64,000 nt of DNA, taken from positions 14,873,661 to 14,937,660 of the forward strand of contig HG738137.1 in NCBI GenBank assembly GCA_000499405.2. Reading direction: 5' to 3'. The position numbers were made by a program, and so were the translations under genes. The notes beneath the pieces are model-generated. The model saw only the letters and a program-made list of their open reading frames with translations, made no database searches and was not told the DNA's origin. Source of the stretch: Onchocerca volvulus (lineage: Eukaryota; Nematoda; Chromadorea; Rhabditida; Onchocercidae). Positions within the stretch are counted from its first letter, which is position 1; each line of letters begins with the position of its first letter. Shown here in pieces: positions 51,421-63,333 of this stretch.

Positions 51421-53028
51421 ATTATTTATTATTACTTATTATACAGTAATTAGAAATCAGTAACTTTAATAAAACAAATCCAATGACAAATTTACTAATG
51501 TAAGAAAGGAGAAAATGATATAAAGAGAAAAAAAACTCGAGTCGGAGCATTAAACCGCACCCGTTGAAATCCCTATATAAAATGATAGAAAAGGGCGCCT
51601 TTACCAGCGCGTGATGATGATATACGCATTTGTTGGCGCACGAGGTGATCGATATTTACCCCAGTTGAGGGTTACAAAGGAATGACTAATTATTTATTAT
51701 TATTCAGTATTCTTTATTATTATTATTCACTATTATTTATTATTATTTAGTACTATTTATTATTCTTTATTATTATTTATTATTATTATTGATTATTATT
51801 ATTAATTAATTACTATCATTATTGCTAACCTATCTTTTACTCAGGAAAGGAAGGAGAAAGAGATGAGCGGAAGAAGAAGAATGAGAAAAAAAAAGGTAGG
51901 CGGAATCAGTAAACCTGTCCCTCATTTACTTTACTGTTACGTACAGACACGTGAAAAAAAAAAAAGTACGTCTATATAAAAATGATGACCAATTGGGATA
52001 CAAAATTTGCCAAAATTTGAAAGCAATCGGTGGAGAACTTCCGGAGATCCGTTCAGGGTAACAGGTAATGTTTACATATTTATTTATACAGAGGAATAAT
52101 AATGCTAATCTTTGTTGAACTATTTATAATTTCATATTATTATTATTCACTGTATATTATTATGTTGCAATTTCTTATTATTTTTTTAATTATTAAGATT
52201 AAAAATTTCTCCCATTTTATAATTTGCAAATGGATAAATTGTAAGCATTAATATTTCTTTTAAATTTAAGACCCAATTTTATTTCAAAAATAAAGAAATT
52301 TTTGCAAATTTTTTCGTTTTTTCTTTTTTTTTACTTGATAAAAATATTTTATTAATGAGTTAAGTTTTCTTATTATCACACATCAATTATAATGATAAAT
52401 TTTGTCATTTTAAACCATACTGTGTAACAAAATTTTGTTGCACTGTTGAAAAGTTATAATAGAAAGATCTAAATTTTTTGTGGTCGGTTAATCAAAAAAA
52501 GATCTTTTTTTCATTAGGTGAGCATGAAATTACGAACAAAAAGTCCCGTCAGGAAAAACATCGTCTTTTTCGAGCTTGCCGTGAATCATAATTTATTAAT
52601 TTTATTTATCTTCCACAAAAATAGTAAAACTATGGAAGACAATAAATTGCTTGAAAGGTTTGAAAACAAAAAGATTGATTGACATTTTTTCAAGAAACGT
52701 CCTAATGAATCTACAACAATTAAAGCTGTGAATTTAAAATGGCTATTTTTTTGCCAAGCTATTAGCTATTCTAATTGTTATTCTTTTTTTTAGATACCAA
52801 TAATTAACTGAAATAATTTGCGATATTTAAACGACAATCTCTCATATGAACCGAAATAATTTAACGTTTTAAATTGATATCAATATGAACTTTTATCAAC
52901 AAAGAATATGCAAATGACTATCAAAAATTTTCCGGGAAAAATTATCAGTGAATTTGAAAAAAAATTTTTTTTTCTTTTTTTTTTAAATTACTCTATATGA
53001 TAAAGATGTAAATCACGGTTGCTGTAAT
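51421..53028. other. repeat-rich intergenic stretch
   Basis: Two GC-richer patches (about 51530-51690 and 51835-52065, each with a CTATATAAAA word) flank an ATT-rich tract. They look like decayed mobile sequence, but I could not assign a family. Confidence 0.35.
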
Positions 53029-55584
53029 TTGGCGCGTAACTTTGTAACCTCTTCACCGGTTGCTTTCAAATTTGAACACAACCTTGCATTCGAATAGGCG
53101 CTTTTTTTTTTTTCATTTAGATATATCTGTTTTTTTTTAACCTGTCACACCTGTGACAGGTAAGAGTAAGGGAACAGACTAAATTTATTGACTGCGTTTA
53201 CATTGTTCATTTTGACAAACCTTTCTAGCTTATCGAATGATTTGAAATTTTAAAACAATATTGCATTCGAGTAGGAGAGTTTTACTGTGGTTGCTCTGTT
53301 TTTATCTAGGCATCACACTTGCGAAAGTTCAAACTAACTCGACATAATATGCACTGAAATACCCAATTCCGAGTTCGATAAAAATTTGTATGAAGTTGTG
53401 ACGAAAATTATGATACATGGACCTTGCGGTGCACTGAATCCAAATTCACCATGCATCATAGTCGGAAAATGCTCTAAGCGAACCTTAAGCATTAGTATCC
53501 GACACATTTACAGGAAATGATGTATATCCTTTATACAGACAAAGATCAGCAGAAGATGGCAGTAAATTAACAACCACACAAATACAGAATTGGTGTCACC
53601 GAAATAGATAATCGATAGGTTATTCGCCTTTGCTATTAAAAATATACAAAGCGCACATAAACATGGGATGGTATAACTCCGTCAAATCGATCAAATACAT
53701 TTGTGAGTTAGTGAATAAAGGCAGCGACATAGTAGTTTTTGACTGCAACCAGAAAGAAGTGATAGGAATGCGATATCACATGTCGATGAAATCGCACAGA
53801 ATCAGACTGGAAAATACAAAAGCAGCGATGAAGTTGTGCTTAGAAATGGTGAACAAAGTTCTCAGTCAATTGAGAATGCCATCATCGAATCGATCTGCTG
53901 ATGCTTCGTGCATCATGAACAAAATTATAACACAGCTGATCTTTTGGTTTAAGTACAATCAAATATACTCAAGCTAACGCTTGAGCAAAAAGGCATTTAC
54001 GATCAAGTAATGCAAATTGTCAATAACGAAGTTGCTGGAATCTTTTTCTTTTTTTTTCTTTTGATGCGCCAAAACGAACTGGCAAAACTTTCCTAATTAG
54101 ATTGAATCCGGCAGTAATTCGATCCCAAAATGACATAGCCTTAGCTCTTGTATTATCCGGAATAGCTGCAACGTAGCTACCAGATGGAAGAACTGCTCAT
54201 TCCGCTCTGAAATTGCCATTGAGCATTCCATTCATTGAAACTGCCACATGCAACATTTCTGAAACATCCGGCATGGGAAAAGTATTGCAAAATGCAAACT
54301 TATTGTTTGGGATGAATGTACAATGGCTCACAAGAAATCGATCGAAATTCTTGATCGATTATTACAAGATTTGTTTGGAAATATCAGACCATTTGAGAAC
54401 GCATTAATATTGCTTGCAATAGATTTCAGGTAAACATTCCTTAATTCTTCGATCGACAGCAGCTGACGAAATAAACGCTTGCCTAAAAAACTCTACTTTG
54501 TGGCGACACGTAAAAACGTTAAAAAATTGAATATGCGTTTTTAGCTGCAAAACGATCGATCAGCTGAGATATTCTCAAACAATTGCTGGAAATTGGAAAC
54601 GGAAAGGTGTCGGTTGATCTAACCTCAGGACAAATTTCATTGCCTCATAATTTCTGCAATTTAGTAAAGTCAAAAGAAGAGTTGGTTGAAAAAATAACTC
54701 CCAATATTCAACCAATTATAAGAATCATGACAAGCTGAGTAAACGAGCAATTCCTGCGGCCAAGAACAAAACATCGAAAACCTAACAATATTATTCGGTC
54801 TAACATTCAAAGCGAGGCAGTCACATACAATCCGTCGACATTGTTGTGGAAACAGACAAAACAGTTAATTATCCAATAGAATTTTTGAATTCACTCAATT
54901 TGCAGAGATGCACGTACAGCAATCGAAAATAGGCGTGCAAATTGACATATTGGAAATATGAACCAGCCAAAATTTTGCAGCGGTACTGCAGTGAGAAAAT
55001 AAATGAGCAATGTCGTAAAGTAACATCTTGACAGGAAAATTTTCAAAGGTGAAAATGTCCTCATTCCTCGCATTTCTATGGTTCTAACAGACATGTCATT
55101 TCAATTTTTTTTTTTGCAATTCCCAATTGGATTGACGTTTGCAATCAGCGTCAGCAGAACTCAGGGCCAATCTTTAGAATTGTATGGTTTATTTAGGCAC
55201 ATGATTACTTATATGGGCAAGTATATATTGCGTGTTCTAGAGTCGGCAAACCAGACAATCTTTATAGCAATATTCCCAATATAAGAAATGTGTACTTTCT
55301 TTTTTTTTTTTTTTTTCTATTGAACCAAACTAAGCTGCAACAACGCGTGAATTCGTTGTTTCGAAATTTGAAAGCGACAGATAAAAACTCTCGAAGACCT
55401 TAAATTGTGAACCAATATAGGTAAAGCGCATGTTTGAGAAATTACAGAGATCTAGCATTTTGAACAAACGAACATTTACATTTTTATTACATATGTAGAT
55501 TCACTGGAGATGGATATTGTGAAACATGACTGGCCCATATAGACTACCTGGACTGGTCACGCGGAGCTTGATCGATACGGCTAG
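53029..55584 (+). mobile_element. decayed Helitron
   Basis: A rolling-circle transposon relic. Its left non-coding part (53029-53340) and right part (55380-55584) match the 30205-30960 derivative, and helicase remnants fill the middle. The right end is CTAG (55581-55584) followed by T, as Helitron 3' ends require. A perfect 10-bp hairpin (ACCTGTCACA/TGTGACAGGT, 53140-53161) lies in the left part. The Rep portion is not visible, so the copy is 5'-truncated or internally deleted. Confidence 0.75.
53410..55290 (+). pseudogene. Helitron helicase (Pif1-like) pseudogene
   Basis: Fragments in changing frames follow the order of Helitron helicases: [15 protein letters not shown] (53410 on); SVKSIKYICELVNKGSD (53630-53977); DAPKRTGKTFLI, a Walker A with the usual GG replaced by KR (about 54060-54095); TCNISETSGMGKVLQ (54213-54407); SGQISLPHNFCNL (about 54630); and FPIGLTFAISVSRTQGQSLE (55120-55180), the C-terminal helicase motif. 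Many stops and frameshifts separate them, so it is not functional. It marks past Helitron activity in this genome and is the likely source of the non-coding copies elsewhere in the window. Confidence 0.85.
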
Positions 55585-56812
55585 TATAGAATAAATGCAC
55601 TTTGTGAAAAATATATAACTATCACTTTTGTATGCTATATTTTTATAGGACAAATATACTTCTGTAGAAATACATGATACCGTATTTGCACGCATTTGTG
55701 CATTTTCCACAAGCATAAAAATTAAATCAACATTCGAATATTTCATAACTTCATGTGATTGCTTGTTTATTTTGAAAATATACGAAAATATTTCGTAATA
55801 CTTACTCTTAACATTTTGTTCGAATATAAATGATGTGACATTGTATTATGTATATTTAGAAACATTACATTTTCTGATTACGTCTACGTTAAAAATATTT
55901 CTTTATTAGAAAAAAAGGAATTTGTTTGTCTTCTATTATTCATTAATTTGCAACAAATGTATTTTGCATGAAAAATTCAATATTTTTAAACAAATTTTCA
56001 TACTAATATTTTATGTTAGAAAAATTTAACAACGTCCTTCATCAAATTTTTTCTTGCTGATTTTTAATTGCGAAATTGTGAAATCAGTCGCCTCTTCGCT
56101 AAACAGACGATTGAAAGAGAGATAAAAAGGCATGATTTTAAGAATTTTTGTAAATTTAATTTGAAATTAGAAGAATGAGCGATTTCCGTTTGATTTTTTT
56201 TCCTATTTTTATTCTGATGCATTAGAACTAAAATGTTAAAATTTTGCAGCATACTTGTTTGTAGATAAAACTTTTTGCTAATTTTTTGTTTATTAAATGC
56301 AAATTTGATTGATGGAATTCATCGAAATTAAACGACTGGTAAAATTTTTCATCAAAAATAAATTGAAATAGCAAAAAAATGTCGATGTTATTTATGTGCT
56401 ATGCATGCAATATTTTGCAAACAAAGGTTTTCAATTTTTTGATTATTTTTTATCTAAAAAATTAGGAATTTAACTTTTTTTCTTTTAACTGTTCTATAGA
56501 ATTGATCGATCTTATTACCTCTTTTAATTTTTAATAGAATTGGTCGATCTCGATCTTAAAACTTTGTTTTTAAATTGAATTTATCGATCTTATAACTTTT
56601 GATTGGTATTTTTATTGTTTTAATCATTTGATTATCGACATTTATTTTGTCATCTTTATTTTATTCTTCTTTTTAATCATAACCGTTTGACTATTATATT
56701 TGTTTAGTACTATGCACAAATTCTACTTAAACTTGACAAAACAACTAATTGCTAATTACTTATTCAATCTATGATTCAATGTGACATTATATTTGTAATT
56801 GTAACTGCACAA
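55585..56812. other. 5' flank of the cystine-knot gene
   Basis: AT-rich with no supported frame. Presumably contains the promoter and 5' UTR of the plus-strand gene starting at 56813. Confidence 0.4.
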
Positions 56813-59800
56813 ATGGATCAAGTTTGGCTTGTATTATTACTTCAGCTAACATTTCTGAAATCGATTGCTCTCCGAAGAAATTGTCCATCATGTTTCCGTT
56901 ACAGATATTTTGAGCATAAGGTCATCATTTTTTTCTCGTCACATAATATAAAATTTAAATTTCATTAATTGTTAATAAATAATTAATGAAATTTAATGTT
57001 ATTAATTATCGTTTTTGAAATCTGAAATTCCTGATTAATACAGTAGCCGCAAAAAGATTTCAAAATTCCATTTATATTCTATTTTTTTCTGTTTTGTTCA
57101 CGATTTATTTCATTCAAAAAATTTTTTTGACAAATCTAAATTGTATTTTTTTTTTTTTTTGTTTCAAAATCAATTGAAGCATATATATTTGAAAAAATCT
57201 TAAATTGCGTTTTTTTTTTTTTTACCTTTTAAATTTATTTTAAGCATGGTTAGACAAAGATAACATGTGAAAGTTTCGCTTCAATTTATTCATAATTGCC
57301 AATTTTATTTTCGAATTTCCCATTTGCAAATTATTTCATCATTGCTAATTGAACAACATTTGCTAATTTGGTCAAGTTTTTTTTTGCTGAAAAAAAATTT
57401 TCTTTCTAATTTTCAAAAATTTTTTTCCAAAAATATTCCAGAATATAAAATTATTTTATAATTTTAGTATCGTAGAATTGAACAATGTCCATGTGTGAAA
57501 CCACCTGGTAGTAACGAATGTTTATCATATGATAATCGTTTACAAGCTGTAAATATTGATGAAGCTTTGCATACATTTCTGGATCTATCAAGTATGACAG
57601 AAATTGCATTACCGCTGGTTTTGGAGGAAGAGGAGGAAAAGAAAATCATGATGAAAACTGTTTCGCAATTTCCACTTCCAAAAAAAATGGTTAGAAAATA
57701 ATTGTCGTTATATTTTGTAATATATATATATATTGGAAATTAATCTACTTATATATTTGATTACTAGAAATTAATCGATATATTTGATAAAATACGTGAT
57801 GATTAAAGATGCATTATTGATTGAATGATTTGATCAATTTATTTCATTCAATTTAATACATCAGTTCTTCTCTTTCTCTTTTTTCAATCGCTTTTTTTTT
57901 TTTACGATTCTTTTCTTTTCTATTTCGAATGATAAATTTCAATTAAGTTCGAGTGAAATAATGTTGAATGATTATTAAAATTAAATTTTTAACAAGATTT
58001 TAGGTTTATAAAACTCCGCAAATGTACAAATGTGACAGAAAAGAATGCAAAGCATGCAAACTTTTAATCACCAATGCATTTCTTAAAGCAAATAGTAATG
58101 ATTTCTCGACAATCAAGGGTGGTGTTGCTGAAATGTCCGATGACATCGATGAGTCATTGTGTATCGAAAATCGGTTTAAGTCAAGAATTGTAATAAATTT
58201 GTACTGATTTAGCAAATTAAGCATGATCAAAAAACTGTTTTTGAGAAAAAAAAAGAGTAAAAACAATGCGTTGACTAATAATAATTAATTAATTTGAAAA
58301 ATTGTTGAATTTTTCGCAAAAATATTCGCTTAATTTCATGACTAATATTATTTTTTTAATGAATTTCTAAAAATTGTGATTTTTTAGAAAAACATTTTCT
58401 ATCTTTTTACATACTTTAATTAGAATATAAATCATATATAAAAGTAACTGAAGTATTTGATAGGATGGTGCTGTAATCGAAAATGGAACTAATGTTAAAG
58501 AATTATCACCATATTTGGAAGAATTTATTAATTTTCTAAAACCAAAAATACGAAAACGAAGGAATCGGAAGGAATCAAAGCGAAAATGTATGAAATTGTT
58601 GATAACTAAAGGACACTTTTTTTCTAATCATTTTTTCATCTTTTCTCGAGATTGGTTACTTTTCTTTCATAATAATTATCCGGAATTTAAAAGATTTACC
58701 ACTCAAATGTTGAAGATGAAAAAGCAGATTATTTTTTTTCTTTTTATTATAGAAATTTTATTGTAATCTAGGATTTTTAAGATTTGCTACTTCAAAATTA
58801 GAGAGACTTTTAAATAGAAAAAAGAAGAAAATTGAAGACTCAAAAAAAAAAAAAAAAATGCTTCGTAAAAGTGTCATTTTTCATTAATGGGATGACATTT
58901 GCTTTAACTGTGTGAATTAATTACTGTGAAAAAATGTACTGAAAATGAAAAAAAAAAAACTTTATAAAACTGAAATAACCGGAATATTTACTTGATTATA
59001 AATTTAAAAAAAAAAAAAACGAATGATTTTTATCATATCTTTTCGTTCAGTTTTACTTCATTTCATTTCATTAGCATCCTCCAAAATATCGAGTAATTAT
59101 CTTAAAATTATCTATAAATGAAAAAATTAGTTTTCTTGTTTAAAAAAAAAAAAATTGTTAGATTTTAAAATAAAAGAGGCATTTTTTTTTTTAGATTTTA
59201 TGAATTTTATTGTGAAATAGAATTTCTTTTTTTTTGATTAAATTTTAGTATTGGGTACAGCAATAACGATCAGTTGTAATTACAAGAAAGGTGAGGAAAT
59301 TACACAAGGTTGGACCGGATTATGTAACTTATGTTGGCAATGGAGAAAATTACCGGCTAATTATTTTCCAGCTTTGCTTAATGAAGTTTCATGTGATATT
59401 GATGATGAAGGATGCATTTCAGGTTTTATATTTCTTTTTCTTTTTTTTTTTTGCCTCCTTTTTTTTTTCTGATAATATTCATTTAAAATGGCGAATAAGT
59501 GAAAATTTTTAGAGATGAACGATTGGAGAATTTAATTTCTTTTAAATCCAATTATTTATATAAATAATATTTCCATTCAATTCATATTTCTTTTTCTTCA
59601 ATATTTCATCACCAATTATTCGTATCGTTATATTATTGTAAATTTTTAATTATTCTCTGCCTAAAATTTTGATTTTTTTTTTCAATCCAAAAAAAATTTT
59701 TCGAGAATTTGTCCATTCTCAATCAGTGATTTGACTCTTAATTGTTGATAGGTATTGCTGAAGCAGAGTATTATTATTATTAACCAAATTTTTTATCCTT

Positions 59801-60236
59801 TACCATATTCTTTTATTCTGAATCAGTATGTTACTAAGAAAAAAAAAGCAAAGAATCTATCTTAAAACAAAAAAATTCTCTCAGACTAGAAAAAAAAAAA
59901 AAGTACTACTTTACTAATTTTTAAAAAAATTTAGCTTATCCAAAATTAAAAAAAAAAATTGTTTTTGATATGATATTTTTTGATTACAATTTATTCAAGC
60001 ATAATAATATCGATTCATTCTTCCAATAATTGCAAAAAAAAAAAAATCAATGATTAATTCTAGGTTTAATTTTAGGTTTCGGTAATTGCCGTCCCGTAAT
60101 GCGTCCCATAAATATTCTCCGTAACGTGGGAACACGTAAGTCACCACGATGGGTACAAGAATCAATTAATGCGATAACAGCTTGTGAATGTCAGGTGGAA
60201 GTAGGAACTCCATTACATTCCCTTGTTTTACGTTAA
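56813..60236 (+). CDS. secreted cystine-knot protein, IL-17-like, with proprotein-convertase site
   Basis: Six exons: 56813-56920, 57468-57689, 58004-58189, 58464-58587, 59249-59422, 60076-60236; 975 nt, 324 aa, all phases agree. Residues 1-19 form a signal peptide (MDQVWLVLLLQLTFLKSIA); an in-frame ATG at 56771 would lengthen it. The pro-region has CPSC, CPC and CDRKECKAC. RKRR at 202-205 is a furin-type cleavage site, giving a mature part of about 119 aa with eight Cys: 223, 239, 242, 262, 269, 276, 308, 310. Its pattern, CxxCWxW ... YFPxLLxEVxC ... CISGxGxC ... PINILRN ... W ... CEC, follows IL-17 (W ... YP..I.EA.C ... CI ... VPI..ILVLR ... GCTC). Nematodes do carry IL-17-like cytokines (C. 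elegans ILC-17.1). Other cystine-knot families (Trunk/PTTH, noggin) fit less well. Exon 1's donor (GTCATC) is weak. Confidence 0.75.
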
Positions 60237-61864
60237 ATTTTTCATTTCTTTTTCAAATTGATTATTAAATTTTGCAATTTTGATTAAAAGTTTGTAAATT
60301 TACTTTTTTGAAATACAGTACTTCGCTTTTCTCCGCTAATTAAAAATTTTGTGCTAATTTTTTTTTTCGATCATTTCACTTTTGGTATTTTAGCATTACA
60401 TAGGTTGATATTCTAAAAATTGTAAATTTGATTATTTTATTATTTTTTTTTTTGATTATTTTTTTTATTTTTTGATTATTTTTTTTTTTTATTTTAACCT
60501 ATAAATATTATCAATATGTTAATTCATAACATTTTGAATTATAAACATTTTATATTTGATTATTTGAGCTTGATAATTATTTGGATTATTTGAATTTGAT
60601 TATTTGAGTATTATTTTTTTATATTTGATTATTATATTTGAATTATAATCACTTTTACTTCTTTACTTTTCACTTTTTTGCTACTTTGTGAATAATTCAA
60701 AGCATAAAATGTGAAATTTTCTGATAATCTTTTAATATATGTATACATTTATATAATTGATGTCTAAAAAATGAATACATAATTTTGCCTGCAAAAATTA
60801 GTTTTTAATTATTCGATTTTGATTCATTTTCCATTGTTCCAAAATTATTGCACAATTTCTATCTTATTATCGATTAGTATTTACTATTTTTCAGTGTTTT
60901 TCCGTCATAATATTACAATATTTAAACAATAATTCGAGCCTAAAGGTTATCAAAGAAAATTGCTTTGGCATAAATCCGGCTAAAATCTTTAAAGTTTTTA
61001 ATTTATTTTTTTCTTAGAATTCTAGAATATAAAATTTTATGAAATTTTCACATCATAAAATAAATAATTTTTTCTCCAAAATGATAAAATCTAGTTAAGG
61101 AAAAAAAAATCTAATATCTGCATTCATGTTTGTGGGAACTTTTTCAACTTTTAAACTGAAAATATTGAATTAAACAAATAAATGATATTTTGGAAACAAA
61201 TTGGTGAAAAAAAAAATAGATTTAATTTTTTTCTCTTCATATCGTAAATATGCTAGAACAATCGCAAGCAATATTTAAAGAATTTATATTTAAAAGAAAT
61301 ACTCAAGTAACTGTTTTTTTTTTTTCAGTAGATATTTTTAACGATTATAAGAAATGAAAATTTGTATTAAATTAGTATTTCTTGATGTTCTAATTATTAG
61401 TTTTATTTATCAAACGGATATGAAAATCGCATATTTAAGCTATTACATCTGTTTTTTTCTATTTTTTGAACAATACAATATGTATTTTGTATAGCAAACC
61501 AAGTTTTTTATTCCCATTTGATTGTTTTGTCAAAAAAAAAGATTGAAAAGTAAATGAAGAAAAAAAAGAAGCAAATTTTGGTTGTCTAAGAAATTTCTTA
61601 ATTTTAATTTATCCACATATTCAGAAAAGTGATGAACAACAAACTGGACTATTTTCAAAGAGGAAAAAAGGAAAACGAAAGAAGAAAAAAAGGAAAGAAA
61701 TTGAAAGAAGAAAGTTTTTATAACTTTTCATGTCACAATTTAAGCATAAAAATTGCTCGAGCAAAAAAAAAAAAAAAAAGTAGAAAGCAATTATGATTTG
61801 CCATGATTGATTCGCGAAAACTTGTCCAAATGTTGAATCTTTCTCTTTTTCTTTTTTTCTTTCA
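60237..61864. other. intergenic, convergent 3' ends
   Basis: Between the stop of the cystine-knot gene (+) and that of the peptide gene (-). T- and A-rich runs; nothing recognisable. Confidence 0.45.
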
Positions 61865-63333
61865 CTAATTTCTCAGTTGATTTTGAAAAGCATTCCATCT
61901 GTAAAAATTTTAATTAATTTCAAACGAAAATTGTTTTTCATTAATTACCATGAAACAATTATCATATAAAATTAAATTTTGAAAAATTCAATAAATTTGT
62001 CATGAAAAAAGAAAAAAATAAGATAAAATAAAGCAAAACCCAGAATGAAATCGTTTGAGATTAGAATCCGACATTTTTGATAGACGAATATCATCGGGAA
62101 TTCCAGCTTGATCCTCATTACCAATAATGATTGGCCAACCACTAATGATATGTCTATGAAAGTAATTAATTAAACATCTCATTTTTCTCTCATCATAATT
62201 CAATTATACTCTCCACAAAGTATTTGAAGATTTATTCGAATAATTTTTCAATAAAATTTTTGAGTTTGATATGCAATAATTTATTACGAATAGCATCAAA
62301 ATATAAAAATACTTAAATTTTAACAGAACTAAAAAAAAATGCTATAAGCATTGATGGGAATTTTAGTGTATTTTTCGTGTTTAATCATGTTTTATCGATC
62401 ATACAACGTTAAAAGCACGCCATCTCATCCGATCTGTCAAGTTAAGCAATTTTGAGCTCAATTTGTGGTTGATCAGAAACGGCGCGGGAATTTCAAATGT
62501 TATTAATGCATCTTGTTTTTCGAGAATTTTTACAGTAAAATCAAGTCATTATTGAATACGTGAGAAAAATGAAGCAATCGCAACAAATGTTGTTTAGATT
62601 TCTTGAGTTTGACGTATTTAAGCGTTTTGATTCAGAATTTCAGCTTCTACGGCTTGAAGTAAATGTTTGGGATGTTATGCATTAGTGGATACGATGCTTT
62701 GCGATCAAAAAGAGTGCGATGTTTTGCGATCAATGATTGGGTATTGTAACAAAAAAAAAAAAGTTGGATTTTTAGTTGAATCAGAAACATGAAGGATTTT
62801 TATTATTATTATTATTACTTTTTTTTATTACTATTATTATTATTTATCCGTCCTCGTATGAATTCTGACAACAGATATGTTTAAAAATTTACAGCATAAG
62901 ATGTGATTATTTATGATATATCCGCAACTTTTATAACTATATTGTAAATAAGTATTCTAATACATATAAAAATATTTAATACTAAAATGTATAATATAAC
63001 TGCTAATAAATAAATATAAAAATATAATTGTTACAAATATTCTATATATAATTCATTTTTTAACGCAATATCGTTTATCCACATCCAAGGCGAAAACAGA
63101 AAAAAAGAAAAAAAATTTCCTCATTTTCGAAAAATATCTTTTAAATTTCAAAAAATCGATCGTTTTTTTTTTTTTTTTTTTTTTTTTGGAAGTTATCATG
63201 TTATCATGAGAAAGTAAACGAGATATAACTAGGCGAGTTAAACTTACGGTCTAAAATAATAAGCTGATGATAGCATCGTTGCGGTGCACAGAATAATCAG
63301 TGTTATCAGATAAGTGGTTCGCATTGTTGACAT
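61865..63333 (-). CDS. small secreted peptide precursor (neuropeptide-like)
   Basis: Three exons: 63333-63248, 62153-62040, 61898-61865, with phases 2 and 2 that agree; 77 aa. Residues 1-24 are a clear signal peptide (basic MSTMRTTY, then LITLIILCTATML, cleavage near SSA). A short acidic/neutral stretch follows (GNEDQAGIPDD), then NLKR at about 63-66, a dibasic site that would release FHSGWNAFQNQLRN before the stop. The first donor is CC|GTAAGT. Acceptors are TTTCATAG and TTTTTACAG; the second donor (GG|GTTTTG) is weaker. I do not recognise the peptide family. If that donor is skipped, the second exon reads on to a stop after a Phe-rich tail, which I consider less likely. Confidence 0.55.
62390..62509 (+). 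pseudogene. 5S rRNA pseudogene
   Basis: Over about 120 bases the sequence follows metazoan 5S rRNA: ATCATACAACGTT, AGCACGCCATCTCATCCGAT (normally CATCCCGTCCGAT), CTGTCAAGTTAAGCAA, TTTGAG and AACGGCGCGGGAAT. Many substitutions lie across the molecule, including the box C region, so it should be inactive. It lies in intron 1 of the peptide-precursor gene, on the opposite strand. I looked for a linked spliced-leader RNA gene, as occurs with 5S in many nematodes, and saw none. Confidence 0.8.

Noticed and set aside
59291..59512. Second plus-strand frame across cystine-knot exon 5
   Set aside because: It is out of phase with exons 4 and 6; the other frame carries the Cys pattern and fits both junctions.
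62390..62760. Spliced-leader RNA gene next to the 5S relic
   Set aside because: No sequence resembling the conserved SL1 leader was found in the flanks on either strand.
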